NCBI GenBank assembly: GCA_046349775.1
Contig: JAXMBS010000016.1
Location: 1-64,000 of the forward strand
Direction of reading: 5' to 3'
Origin: JAEUIG01 sp046349775
GTDB taxonomy: Bacteria; Planctomycetota; Planctomycetia; Planctomycetales; Planctomycetaceae
DNA length: 64,000 bases
Below, in pieces: positions 1 to 9,359 of this stretch. Below the pieces are notes generated by a model. That model searched no databases, was not told where the DNA came from, and was given only the letters and a program-made list of their open reading frames with translations. A program made the translations under genes and the position numbers. Each line of letters opens with the position of its first letter. Position 1 is the stretch's first letter.

Positions 1-370
1 CCTGTCGCTGCGACGACGATGTCGCACGCCGCCATCAAGCCCGCCCCACCGGCATACGCCCCCCCTGCACTGCCGCAATCGTTACTAGCGGCGTGTTCTT
101 GAGCAGCGCCAAGACGCGCTTCACCCCGGCGGCCGAGCGTTCAATCAGCGCGTCGTCCATCGCTTCGCGCAGATCAAGTCCGGCGGAAAACACCGGCCCG
201 TCGCCTCGGAGGATCACAACGCGCTGCTCCGGCTGCCTGGCGAGCGCTTCGATCGCGTCGCACAACTGGCCGACCAGCTCGATCGACAGCGCGTTCCGCT
301 GCTCTGACCGTTGCAGCACAACGGCCGACACGCCGGGGACGATCGGTACGATACGAACGAAGTTGGGCAT
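1..370 (-). CDS. Enoyl-CoA hydratase/isomerase, 3' truncated by window edge, one frameshift
   Basis: N-terminal part of a crotonase-fold enzyme (hydration of enoyl-CoA esters). The start is ATG at 370. Residues 14-30 read as the usual crotonase opening (VSAVVLQRSEQRNALS), followed by the oxyanion-hole region FSAGLDLRE at about residue 62. The open frame stops early after TIAAVQGG, but a one-base shift in the seven-C run at 59-65 restores the family sequence GGAYAGGAGLMAACDIVVAA through the edge of the window. The break is therefore probably an assembly indel. The gene lies downstream of and co-directional with a methylcrotonoyl-CoA carboxylase beta gene, so a 3-methylglutaconyl-CoA hydratase role in leucine/isovalerate degradation is likely, though inferred only from context. 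Confidence 0.85.
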
Positions 371-375
371 CTCTT

Positions 376-401
376 TGAGCTTTCAGCCGTCAGCGATCAG
401 C
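376..401. repeat. Short dispersed repeat (TTTCAGC..GTCAGC type)
   Basis: Sequence GAGCTTTCAGCCGTCAGCGA and the next few bases lie just upstream of the hydratase start. The motif (CTTTCAGC-GTCAGC-ATCAGC) resembles short intergenic repeats I recall from planctomycete and other large bacterial genomes. This is seen once here, so repeat status rests on recall rather than on copies in this window. Confidence 0.35.
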
Positions 402-473
402 AAGTCACAAAGTGCTGTCGCGTGAGAGCAGACAGCCTGATTATACGGTTTTGGTTCCAGAGCGATGTTCCTG

Positions 474-510
474 TTCCTTGACCCTCGGCCCTTCTCCCTC
501 AACCCTTCCG
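474..510. repeat. GGGTCAAGGGCTGAGGG-type dispersed repeat, intergenic copy
   Basis: C/T-rich stretch (CCTTGACCCTCGGCCCTTCT, then CCCTCAACCCTTCCG) directly abutting the stop codon of the carboxylase gene at 511. It matches the right arm of the repeat embedded inside that same gene at 1311-1396 (CCTTGACCGTCAGCCCTTGA), so two copies of one degenerate repeat family sit in and beside this gene. Confidence 0.55.
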
Positions 511-2196
511 TCACACCTGCAGCACGCCCGTGCGAAACGGCTGACCGCCCGCCGGCGGCAGAATGCGCAGCGCAAGTTCCAGCCACTGCCGGGTTTCGTG
601 CGGAGCGATGACAGCATCCACCCAGCCTCGTGCGGCGGCGTAGCGGATGTCTGTCTGCTCCTCATAGCGTCGCTTAATCGTGTCCCGCTGCTCGGCGATT
701 TCAGCCTTCGTGAGCGCCTTGCCGCTGCGCTCGGCGTCGCGGAGCTTGATCGCCAGCAGTGTTTCAGCCGCCTGACTGGCGCCCATCACGGCGTATTTCC
801 CATTCGGCCAGGCGAGGATCAGCGCCGGATCATACGCCTTGCCGCACAGCGCGTAATTTCCCGCGCCGAACGACCCGCCGAGGATCACTGTCAGCTTCGG
901 CACGACGGAGTTGCTGACGACGTTCACCAGCTTGGCGCCGGCGCGGATGATCCCCGACTGCTCCGCCTGCTTGCCGACCATGAAACCCTGCACGTCCTGG
1001 AAGAAGATCAGCGGCAAGCCGGTCTGGTTGCAGTCCATCACGAACCGCGCCGCCTTGTCGGCCGCGTCGGGATACAGAACGCCGCCGATCTGCACTTCGC
1101 CGTTGGCCGTCTTGTTATGGACCTTCTGGTTGGCGACGATTCCCACGGGCCGGCCGCCGATCCGTGCGAACATCGTGACCACGGTCTGGCCGTACTCCGC
1201 CTTGTACTCCTGTTGCGACTCGGCATCGACGATCGCAGCGAGCACATCGCGGACGTCGTACTCGCCGCGGCCGTCCGCAGGGACGAGGTTGTAGAGTCGG
1301 TCGGGGTCGGTGGAGGGCTGAGGGCTAAGTGCTGAGGGCCAAGGGACTGGCGCCAAATTCTGATCTTCCCCTTGACCGTCAGCCCTTGACCCTTCGCCAG
1401 CACGCGGCGGCAGCAGTGCGATCAGCGAACGCAGCCGCGCGAGGCACGCGCGATCGTCCGGCTCCTTGAAATCTACGGTCCCGCTGATGGACGCATGCAT
1501 CGACGCGCCGCCGAGTTCTTCCGGATCGACGATCTGGCCGATGGCCGCTTTGACGAGCGCCGGGCCGGCCAGACACATCTGGCTCCCTTCCGTCATCAGC
1601 AGCTTGTCGCTGAGCACCGGCAGGTACGCCCCACCGGCGATGCAGTTGCCCATGACGGCCGCATACTGCGGAATGCCGGCCGCCGACAGGACCGCGTTGT
1701 TGCGGAAAATGCGGCCGAAGTCGTCCTCGTCGGGAAAGATTTCGTCCTGCAGCGGCAGGAACACGCCGGCCGAGTCGACGAGGTACACGACCGGCAGCCG
1801 AAACTGCGCCGCGATTTTCTGGGCGCGCAGCAGCTTCTTCACCGACTGCGGAAACATCGCCCCCGCTTTCACCGTCGCATCGTTCGCCGCGATGACGCAC
1901 GGCTGTCCGCTGATCCAGCCGATTCCGCCGACAACGCCGGCTGCCGGAATGTCGCCCCATTCGGGATACATACCGTAGGCCGCCCACAGGCCGAGTTCCA
2001 GAAACGGCACGCCGGGATCGAGGAGCTCGGCCAGCCGTTCGCGGGCAGTGAGCCGGCCGAGCTTGCGCTGCCGTTGCTGACCGTCTGCCGATCCCCCTCG
2101 GCGCAGGACGGCCTCTTCACTCTGCAGGGTCTCGGTGAGCTGTCGCAGGTTCGGCAAATGAGCGCTCCGCTGACAATCATGAAGGCGGGAGACCAC
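511..2196 (-). CDS. Methylcrotonoyl-CoA carboxylase beta subunit (acyl-CoA carboxyltransferase)
   Basis: 561-residue biotin-dependent carboxyltransferase that transfers CO2 from carboxybiotin to a branched enoyl-CoA, in the cytoplasm. Visible motifs are the N-terminal carboxyltransferase region (GKLTARERL-like, LGRLTARERLAELLDPG at about residue 45), AGGAYLPVLSDKLLMTEGSQ at about 187, and GGSFGAGNYALCGKAYDP near residue 440, the last being characteristic of MCC beta rather than propionyl-CoA carboxylase. GTG at 2196 is the longest start, and a later start is possible because the first 15 residues are not conserved. It is co-directional with the hydratase at 1-370, suggesting a leucine-degradation operon. 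The region between the two half-sites carries an extra run of about 30 residues, rich in Pro, Ser and Gln, encoded by a dispersed repeat (1311-1396). Confidence 0.92.
   Translation of the reverse strand: MVSRLHDCQRSAHLPNLRQLTETLQSEEAVLRRGGSADGQQRQRKLGRLTARERLAELLDPGVPFLELGLWAAYGMYPEWGDIPAAGVVGGIGWISGQPCVIAANDATVKAGAMFPQSVKKLLRAQKIAAQFRLPVVYLVDSAGVFLPLQDEIFPDEDDFGRIFRNNAVLSAAGIPQYAAVMGNCIAGGAYLPVLSDKLLMTEGSQMCLAGPALVKAAIGQIVDPEELGGASMHASISGTVDFKEPDDRACLARLRSLIALLPPRAGEGSRADGQGEDQNLAPVPWPSALSPQPSTDPDRLYNLVPADGRGEYDVRDVLAAIVDAESQQEYKAEYGQTVVTMFARIGGRPVGIVANQKVHNKTANGEVQIGGVLYPDAADKAARFVMDCNQTGLPLIFFQDVQGFMVGKQAEQSGIIRAGAKLVNVVSNSVVPKLTVILGGSFGAGNYALCGKAYDPALILAWPNGKYAVMGASQAAETLLAIKLRDAERSGKALTKAEIAEQRDTIKRRYEEQTDIRYAAARGWVDAVIAPHETRQWLELALRILPPAGGQPFRTGVLQV
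1311..1396. repeat. Dispersed repeat inserted in frame inside the carboxyltransferase gene
   Basis: GGAGGGCTGAGGGCTAAGTG followed by CTGAGGGCCAAGGG forms the left arm. The right arm, CCTTGACCGTCAGCCCTTGA then CCCTTCG, is an imperfect inverted copy. Together they could form a hairpin, and they encode the extra ALSPQPS-like segment of the protein. The element keeps the reading frame and lies between the N- and C-terminal halves of the enzyme, where family members usually have a short linker. Confidence 0.6.
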
Positions 2197-2569
2197 AGAT
2201 CATGATAGGCCGGGCACTCAGTGGCAAGACGAACGCAGCGACACGCGATTAGCATTCACGGTCGACCCAGCCCCGTGGGCGGGATCTGGACCCAGCCGGA
2301 TTGCGTTCTCGTCGTGGCATGTCGCTCCATTTGTACAACTGGAAGGCAACTTGCGCACCACAACGGCACGACGAGCACAACGGACCTGGTGATCGAGCAC
2401 TTTGTGTCCGTCGTGTCGTTGTGGTTCACCCGTCTCATCTTGCTTCTCCGCGCGTCTCGGCGCCTTTGCGTCGAAACTTCTTTAACCTGTTGCCTGACAC
2501 CCGCATTGCGAACGAGCACTCCCAGCAGTACGTTGGCGGCGACCATCCCAAAGACCGAGTGCCTCCCCA
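2197..2569. repeat. Intergenic cluster of two dispersed repeats
   Basis: No gene is seen. Positions 2356-2427 form a long imperfect inverted repeat: ACCACAACGGCACGACGAGC and ACAACGGAC on the left pair with GTCCGTCGTGTCGTTGTGGT on the right. Positions 2443-2480 (CTTCTCCGCGCGTCTCGGCG then CCTTTGCGTCGAAACTTC) read on the other strand as the periodic CGCAAAGGCGC-GAGACGCG type repeat found scattered in many large bacterial genomes. The stretch separates the divergent carboxylase gene and the racemase-like gene. Confidence 0.6.
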
Positions 2570-3914
2570 TGCCCCGTCCCTGCTCACGCCGCTCACTCCC
2601 CGCCGCCGGGCGTCTTCAGCGCCGCTCGGTTTCGCGCCCACCCTCGCCCGCGCGCCGCCGCCGAACACGATCGCCTCAAGATCACCGACATCGAAGTCCA
2701 CGACATCACCGTCCCCTACACCGACTGGATCGCCTACGAGCTCTCTTCTCAACCATTACTACGGACCCACGCCGCACAATCTACGTCGTCCACACGAACA
2801 GCGATCTGATCGGCCTCGGCGAAAGCGGACGCGCGAGCCGGACGCCGTCGTCAAGCAGTACCTCGGCACGAGCCCCTTCGACTGGGTCGGCGACGAAGGC
2901 CTCGGCCTCGGCATCGCCATGTACGACCTGATGGGCCAGGCCGCCGTCGTCCCGGTCTACAAGCTGTTCGGCCAGCGGTACCGCACCTCAACCGCCGCCG
3001 TCCCCTGACCGTCTCCACCCATCCCGACCGCATGGCGACCGCCGTCCAGAAGTACGCCGAACGCGGCTTCACGTGGATGAAGTATCACCTCTCGCCGTTC
3101 GAAAACGTCATCGACCAGATGCAGGCGATGCAGGCCGTTGCTCCCAAAGGCTTCCGCATCCATCACGACATCACGATGGGGGGCACCGACGACCACATCT
3201 TCGAGCTGCTCGAAAAGATCTCGCAGTTCCCCATTGCCGGCTGCTTCGAAGATCCGCTCCCTGAAAAAGGACATCGACGGCTACCGCGAGCTCCGCGACA
3301 AGTGCCGGCTGCCGATCCTCTATCACCACTCGCCGCTGGGGGCCGGCTTCGAGACGCAAGCGCCTATGCTGCCGACGGCTACATCCTCGGCCACGCCAGA
3401 ATCGGTGACGCGATCCGCCACGCCGGCCTGTTCGCCGAGCTGGAACTCCCCGCTGCAGAACGCCTGGTGACCATCACCCGCGCCATGACGGTCTCAATAC
3501 GTAGCTGGCTTTAAGACCGCGTCGCTTCGCTGCACTTCAACAGTGACACCGAGACGTGGAGTGCCGACGTCGTCCACGAACGCCTGGAATCGGTCAACGG
3601 CCTGATCCGCGTCTCCGAGAAGCCGGGCCTTCGCCCGCCGCTCGATCGCAGCGAACTCGACCGCCTCAGCCGGCTCTCGCCCTCAGCGCAGCCGCAGTGG
3701 ATCATCCGCACCCGCTACGAGAACGCGCACGATGTATAACCTCGCCGACCCCGCCGATTCGATCTTCATGGTCCGCCTCGACCGCCGCCGCCTGTCACGC
3801 TTAACTACGACGCCCCGCTCACCACCGACTACTGGGACCCCGACGGCTCGCCGGAGTTCCAGCCGCATGTTCGACCGGCTGAAAAGTGAGGGAATGGTCC
3901 TCGAACGACGATGA
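2570..3914 (+). pseudogene. Mandelate racemase/muconate-lactonizing (enolase superfamily) protein, multiply frameshifted
   Basis: Conserved enolase-superfamily sequence continues for 1.3 kb but jumps frame about eight times. In order: a Tat-like start at ATG 2570 (PCSRRSL), then DRLKITDIEVHDITVPYTDW, YVVHTNSDLIGLGESG, FDWVGDEGLGLGIAMYDLMG, KYAERGFTWMKYHLSPFENV, KGFRIHHDITMGGTDDHIFE, GCFEDPL, RLPILYHH, YAADGYILGHARIGDAIRHA and a C-terminal MFDRLKSEGMVLER. The barrel metal-ligand positions (HHDI, FEDP) are present. If intact it would be an exported or periplasmic MR/MLE-type enzyme of about 440 residues, substrate unknown. Each segment remains well conserved, which points to sequencing indels. 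True decay is possible because this gene carries far more shifts than its neighbours. Confidence 0.75.
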
Positions 3915-3950
3915 ACTGACACTGCGCCGATCGATAAAGGGCGGCACCAT

Positions 3951-3980
3951 CCGGGAGGGCGAGGCTCCCGCCGAGCCGCT
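3951..3980. repeat. CGGGAGGGCGAGGCTCCCGC-type palindromic repeat
   Basis: CCGGGAGGGCGAGGCTCCCG followed by CCGAGCCGCT contains the inverted repeat CGGGAG...CTCCCG and an overlapping GGCTCGGC arm. I recall this type of short hairpin repeat as abundant between planctomycete genes. It lies just after the broken racemase-like gene and could act as a transcription-end hairpin. Confidence 0.45.
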
Positions 3981-4990
3981 CGTACGAGAACGCTTCTCGA
4001 CACGAACCCGTCCACCGAACGGGACTCGACCATGACCAATCTGTCGACTGCGGCCGCCCGGGCCGGTCTATGGGTGGTGCGGGGTACTAACCCGTTGTGC
4101 GCGTGGGGGCTGAAAGTTGGTTGGAAGTTGACGGAAGTTGGTTGGAAGTTGTCGGCTCATCGGTGAGCGGTCGTCTGGTGCGACCGTGGTCTATTAGAAT
4201 GACGGGAGGCTGCGCTGTCGGTTCCCGGCAAAGTCGTAGACGGTCACCAGACGAGCCGTGCCTTCACAAAGCGGAAAATTCACCACGGAGCACGGAGGTC
4301 ACAGAGAAACTGTTCAGGACCGGGCACTCTCCGTGTTCTCAGTGCTGCTCCGTGGTAAGTTTAGAAGCTGCCTGACATCAACAGGTAGACGGAGCACTAG
4401 TTGGCCGCAGGCGTATCGTTCTGCTTTACCAAAAGCGCCTGCGGAAACAGCTCATTTTTTGATCGTGTCCATGCTCCCCGGCACGCGTTCGGTGCCACCC
4501 TGGCTCGCTCGCAGTCCACTCGCGGCCGTCCGCATCGCTGGAGCCGTGTGTCGCGAACCATCCGCCGGTCGACCTCGTCCTCGCCCAGCAGGCCGAGTTC
4601 CGTTCGCTGTTGTATCGACAGCGTTCGCAGCGCCGGCCTCGTGTTTAAAGGCTGCAACCGTGAAGGGGCAAACCAGACGAGCGCGCCGAAGTATTTGGTC
4701 TGCATGCGTGACTGCCCGTCCGTGATGAGATTTCCAGCGTTGCGAAGGACCGGATTCTCGAACTCAACGGGGAACCGTCAATGCCAGCCCGTCCGCGCGC
4801 TCGATCAACGGCCGATTCTGCCGGCCGCCGCATTATACGACCGATGACGCACCCTCGCGGCTGCGGTCGAAGCGCAGCCCCCAGCGGAATGAAGCGTCGC
4901 TCTGCTGGTAGCGATCCGCCGGCGAGTACAGATTGAGGATTCGCGTCAAATCGGCGGATCGACCTCAGCTACCAGCCGCACCAAACGACT
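3981..4990. other. Gene-poor stretch with degenerate repeats
   Basis: No recognisable gene in about 1 kb. Positions 4111-4152 hold a tandem repeat of GTTGGTTGGAAGTTGACGGA type. Positions 4281-4357 hold an inverted repeat, CACCACGGAGCACGGAGGTC against CTCAGTGCTGCTCCGTGGT, of the ACCACGGAG-CACAGAG family common in large bacterial genomes. A 100-codon minus-strand frame at 4397-4705 and a short stretch at 4850-4960 (LTRILNLYSPADRYQQSD on the minus strand) might be remnants of genes, but I recognise no family. Confidence 0.4.
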
Positions 4991-7235
4991 TCATCGTTTG
5001 CGCGAGTTAGAATCCTCGCCTAGCAACTTCCTTGCGTCCGTGGTCGCGCGGGCATCCGGAGCAGAATCCACGATTTCACGGAGCCTTCGCTTCCCCTCCT
5101 CGATGCGTCCGCTTTTCATGTATTGCTGTGCAAGATGAAGCTGGGTGGCTGCCTTCAACTCGATTGCGGCGGCAGCCGCCTCGGGAAAGCCATCGTACTC
5201 AGAAGAAAAGTCCTTTAATTCCTTGCTCAAATCAACGGTCACGCCGTCGGCGAGTTTCTCTTTTAATCCAGCCCACCGCTTCTCTGCCTGATCCTTCCTC
5301 ATCGACTCAAGCTGCGCCCTCTCGTCGTCGGTGAACGTGGGCTCCTCGTCTCGAGGACGCCTGCGCGCCGCTAATTTATCGTCCTTCAGGCGATCCATGT
5401 TCACGACGCACGAAAGAACGAACACGGTATTAGTGCTGCCGACCACCGTGTTGTATGTCTCCGTTCCTGTGACTTCAAAAAGCATCGAAGACGAAACACC
5501 GAGCAAGTCGTCATCGACGACGCTTGAAAGCTCAACACCTTTCACCAGAACCGACTTCCCCCTCCCTCGTCCGGCGGCAATTGGCGTCACAAGTGCGACA
5601 CCATTTTTCTTGTCCACCACCTGAAGGACCTCGAAACGCACTCCCTCGAAATGCCCAAACTGCCCGCTCTCCAGACGGGCCAAGTCCAATGTTTCGATGT
5701 GCGCGCTCAGCGGTTTGTCGATTAGTTCATCAATTTGACGTGCAATCTCCGCGATCCTTTGTCGTGCATGCCGCTGCTCCGATTCGTCCCCGCCCAAAAT
5801 CGCGTTTTTGAGAGCCGATTTCTCCTTTTCCATTTCATCGTCCAGTTTGTCGACATCTGAGTGCCGCTGCTTTCTTTCGGCGATGATCTCCTTGACAAAC
5901 TCCTTGGCTGCCGTCGAAAGGTCCCTTTCGCCTGGATTCGCGTCGGCGAGTGGCCACCCCGTCGAGCTTTTTGCCAAATCAGCAAATGTCGTCACTGATG
6001 CACCGCGCGCATGCTTGATGGCATCACTGATGTCAGCCGCTGATATTGCAAAATTGAGATTCTGGCCCTCCCGAAGCACAAACGTATTTGCACCGACTAC
6101 TTGGCCTCGAAGGTTGACCAGCGGACCGCCACTATTACCCGGCGAAATGGGAGTAGTCGTCTGAATCCAAGTCCCAGCGAGATCGGATTCCGCTCCTGAT
6201 GGGTGGTTCAACTCTTCTACGAGGTCTTTGCCTTCGCGTACCCCGCTGATCATCCCTTCGGTCGCCGAGAAGGAGAGTCCCTTCGGGGCGCCGAGAGCCA
6301 CCACACGGTCGCCCTTGCGTGGAGGGCTCGGTGCGATCGGCAGGACGTGGATGTCGCCCAGGTTATCCACGTCAATCGTTATGACTGCCACGTCTCGTTT
6401 CGAATCCACGAAAAGCATTCCTTTGACTTTCCCCGTGGTGTCGTCACGAAATCGGACAACGGCATCGACCGCGTCGTCGATGACGTGGTAATTCGTGACG
6501 ATCAGACCCTCCTTGCTTACCACAAATCCACTGCCAACACCCTTGCCCGAGGGAGTAGTGACGTCGATCCGGACAACTGCAGGCTCGGTTAGCTCGGATC
6601 ACGTCTGCGACGCTCAGATCGCTCGCCGTCTCATTCGCTTTAGCCGAATCCTGCCCCAGCACAGTTTCATCTGATTTGACATTCGCCGGAGTGGATGTGG
6701 TACTCGCAATTTCAGTTGCTGGAACTGCTATTACGGCTTGCTGTTCAATTGACCGAGTTTCGTCACTGATTGTCCGAAGGCCAGTCACTGCTTGCTGCGC
6801 AGGATCTGGCGCACGGTCTCCCGCGAACACGATGTAGCCGACAATCGCGATCAAAAGCAGCGTCAAACCACCGCCTATACACAAAAGCGGCCGACGTGAC
6901 GAAGCACGGTGCTTTGCAGGTCGGGCGACAGCTGCGGATGGACCTGTAGGCGAGACTTCAGTCTCGACGCTGGAGCGCGGTTCGCGCTCTGCCGTAGAAC
7001 TGCCATCGCCGGAACCTTCGCGCGACTGTCCTCCCGGCATCGGAGCATCACTTGGCAGTTGATTCCTGGGCATGAGGTTTTCCAGCTTGGCTGCCGAAAA
7101 CCATTTGCCGTCACTGCCGCGCCGCACGAGGGATTCAGGAGCGACCCTTCCCTCGGAGGCCAGCTTTTTCATTTGCTTTGAAGAGTACGGCCCGTGCTCC
7201 TTGCCGCCCGCCTTGAAGTACCAGTCAGACGCCAT
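4991..7235 (-). CDS. GYF_2-transmembrane-trypsin-like (HtrA/S1C) protease, one frameshift
   Basis: About 747 residues. ATG 7235 gives a GYF_2 domain at residues 2-50 (DWYFKAGGKEHGPYS), a Pro/Ser/Thr linker, one membrane helix near residue 120 (LCIGGGLTLLLIAIVGYIVF) and, after residue 215, a serine protease domain. The triad is visible: His in LIVTNYHVIDDA, Asp in KRDVAVITID, Ser in SPGNSGGPLVN. A C-terminal Lys/Glu-rich part with coiled-coil character follows. The frame changes once near 6585-6590. Removing one base there joins VADVIRA to TEPAVVRIDVTTPSGKGVGS, so I treat both pieces as one gene. The topology suggests a cytoplasmic GYF adaptor with the protease outside the membrane. The substrate is unknown. 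Confidence 0.85.
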
Positions 7236-7244
7236 ATCTAACAC

Positions 7245-7813
7245 TTCCCGTAGGGATATGTTTTGATCGCACCGATGGTCGCTTCAGTCGATATTACCGC
7301 AGGCTCATGTGCGGTTCCACATAGCGCAATCAAACCACTCGCAACGAAACCTCCGTCTCACCCCCTTCCGCCCCCCGTCTCCGCTCCATTCGCTCCCGTC
7401 GCCGCCCCGTTCGGCCGACCCTCCGACATCTTCACGATCGACTCCGGCAGCTCGACGCCGGCGATGTCGCGCAGCAACTCGATCATCGGCAACAGGGTCC
7501 GCGACATATTCTGCAGAGAATTCGCTGTACTGGTTGTCACGCTGCGCGACGAGCGATCCGAGTTCTGTCCTCGTGGGCGAATCCCGCTGACGAGCCGGGC
7601 GCGTCAGGAAGTGGTCGAGCCAGATTTCGCTCCCTGACGGTCGCGGCTAGTCCGAGCGCGCCGGATATCGCTCCCTGACGGTCGCGGCGAAGTCACGGTG
7701 CAGCCCCCGGGCACGACGCCCTCCCCGCATCCGGCCTTCGGCCAGTTTCTCCCCACTCGGCGGCGAATGCGTTCGGCGGACGCACAGCGTGGGCGCAGCG
7801 CCGCGACCCACAG
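7245..7813. repeat. Repeat-rich intergenic region with possible flotillin-tail fragment
   Basis: Two exact 21-base direct copies of TCGCTCCCTGACGGTCGCGG(C) lie at 7626-7646 and 7667-7687. Positions 7703-7760 (GCCCTCCCCGCATCCGGCCT, then TCGGCCAGTTTCTCCC) and 7780-7815 (GTGGGCGCAGCGCCGCGACC then CACAGTTG) resemble two further dispersed repeat types. A minus-strand frame at 7358-7540 ends in LLPMIELLRDIAGVELPESI, reminiscent of the C-terminus of flotillin-like (SPFH) proteins. No other part of such a gene is present, so it is at most a remnant. Confidence 0.5.
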
Positions 7814-7906
7814 TTGATGTTTGTCCCGCCGCGTGGAACGATGGCCGCTCGCGTGATTGCCGAGTCGATTGCTCGTCGAACGGCGTTGCGCGCAGCGGAG
7901 AATGGG

Positions 7907-9259
7907 ATGGCACTTTCGGACAATGGGCGGCAGCGGGTGCTGCTGCTGTGCATGCTGTACGTGGCGCAGGGGCTGCCGTGGGGCTTCATGGTCACGGCGC
8001 TGGTCAGCTTTCTGACGCAGCACGGGATGGGGAGCACCGACGCGGGCTGGTTGACCGGGATCGTCCTGTTGCCCTGGACGTTCAAGCTGGTGTGGGGACC
8101 GGTGATCGACACGGTGACGATCCGGTCGATGGGTCGCCGGCGGCCCTGGATCATCGGCGCCCAGTTCCTGATGGCGGTCACGCTGCTGGGGATCCTCGCG
8201 CTGGGAGATTTCGAGCCACAGTCTGCGACAAGCAACAGCGGGGGCTTCTCGCCGCAGTTCATCCGCTGGCTGGGGGTGATGTTTTTCGTTCACAACTGTT
8301 TCGCGTCGCTGCAGGACGTGGCGACCGATGCGCTGGCGATGGACGTGCTGCCGCTGGCCGAGCAGGGGCGCGTCAACGGTCTGATGTGGGGCGCGAAGCT
8401 GCTTGGCAAAGCGATCGGCGCGGTCGTGATGGCCCAGGTGATGTCGCTGGGGAACGCGTATCGGCCGGGGTGGGGAATTCCGTGCGCGGTCCTGGTCGAG
8501 TTCGTCCTGCTGATCGGGATCATGCTGTTTCCCATCTGCCTGCTGGAACGGCCGGGGGAGAAGCGTTTTCCCTGGAGCCGCGGCGGCGAACGGGAGCCGG
8601 AGGCGGCCGGGAACTTCCGCGATCCCAGGCATTTGCTGCACGATTTGCGGCGCGGGTTCGCATTAGTGACAACGGCAGCGCTGTTCATCTACGGAATCTT
8701 TGAGGTGCTGGGATGGGGCATCGTCGAGGTCATCACCAAGCCGCTGTTCACGCAGCAACTGGGGTGGGACTTCGTGCAATTCAGCAGCGTGTCGGGAGGC
8801 ATGGCGGTGGTGGCGGAGTTGCTGGGAGCGTTGGCCGGCGGCTATGTCGCAGACCGCTGGGGACAGCGAAAGGTGACGGCTCTTGGATTCGGAGCCTACG
8901 GCCTGATGCACGTGATTTTCGGACTGTGTCCCGGTCTGTGGAACGAGAGGTGGTTCACCAGCGGATATCTGATCCTCAATCCCGGGGCGCTGGCGGTGGG
9001 CTCGGTCGGGTTTCTGGCATTGGCGATGAACGTGTCTTGGACGCGGGCGGCCGCGACAATGTTCACGATCTTTATGACACTCTCCAACATGGGCCACGTT
9101 GCGGGCAATCTGCTCGCCGGCCGGATGCGCGATCACCTGCAGTTGTCTTACGAAGCATCGTTCGTTGTTGCCGGCGCGCTCACGCTGGTCCCGCTCGCGC
9201 TGCTGTGGCTGGTCGACGTGAACAGCGTGACTGCCAGGCGGGCGGAGCAACAGCCGTGA
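7907..9259 (+). CDS. AmpG-like MFS transporter (PAT family)
   Basis: About 450-residue polytopic membrane protein with around 12 hydrophobic segments. The opening LYVAQGLPWGFMVTALVSFL and the loop FASLQDVATDALAMDVLP are typical of the AmpG/PAT branch of the major facilitator superfamily, whose members carry muropeptides or acetyl-CoA. The substrate here cannot be told. I prefer ATG 7907 (MALSDNGRQRV), which has GGAG about nine bases upstream. Longer starts at 7814-7841 add an Arg/Ala-rich leader and run into repeat DNA. There is no obvious operon partner, and the next gene starts 100 bases downstream on the same strand. Confidence 0.85.
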   Translation: MALSDNGRQRVLLLCMLYVAQGLPWGFMVTALVSFLTQHGMGSTDAGWLTGIVLLPWTFKLVWGPVIDTVTIRSMGRRRPWIIGAQFLMAVTLLGILALGDFEPQSATSNSGGFSPQFIRWLGVMFFVHNCFASLQDVATDALAMDVLPLAEQGRVNGLMWGAKLLGKAIGAVVMAQVMSLGNAYRPGWGIPCAVLVEFVLLIGIMLFPICLLERPGEKRFPWSRGGEREPEAAGNFRDPRHLLHDLRRGFALVTTAALFIYGIFEVLGWGIVEVITKPLFTQQLGWDFVQFSSVSGGMAVVAELLGALAGGYVADRWGQRKVTALGFGAYGLMHVIFGLCPGLWNERWFTSGYLILNPGALAVGSVGFLALAMNVSWTRAAATMFTIFMTLSNMGHVAGNLLAGRMRDHLQLSYEASFVVAGALTLVPLALLWLVDVNSVTARRAEQQP

Positions 9260-9359
9260 CACTATGACAGGCGGTTCGGCGCTGGCGAAACGGAGTGCGA
9301 GGTGGTAGCTTCAGACGAGTCCTGTCGCCGATCCCCTCAAACCCGTTGTGGTGCCCACC

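Noticed and set aside
412..1335. Long plus-strand open frame opposite the carboxyltransferase gene
   Set aside because: Shadow of the high-GC gene on the minus strand; its translation shows no domain and is Arg/Leu/His-biased.
4397..4705. Possible 102-codon minus-strand gene
   Set aside because: No start context, no conserved motif, and located in repeat-rich DNA.
7604..8641. 345-codon minus-strand frame across the transporter
   Set aside because: Antisense shadow of the AmpG-like gene, very rich in Arg/His/Gln, without motifs.
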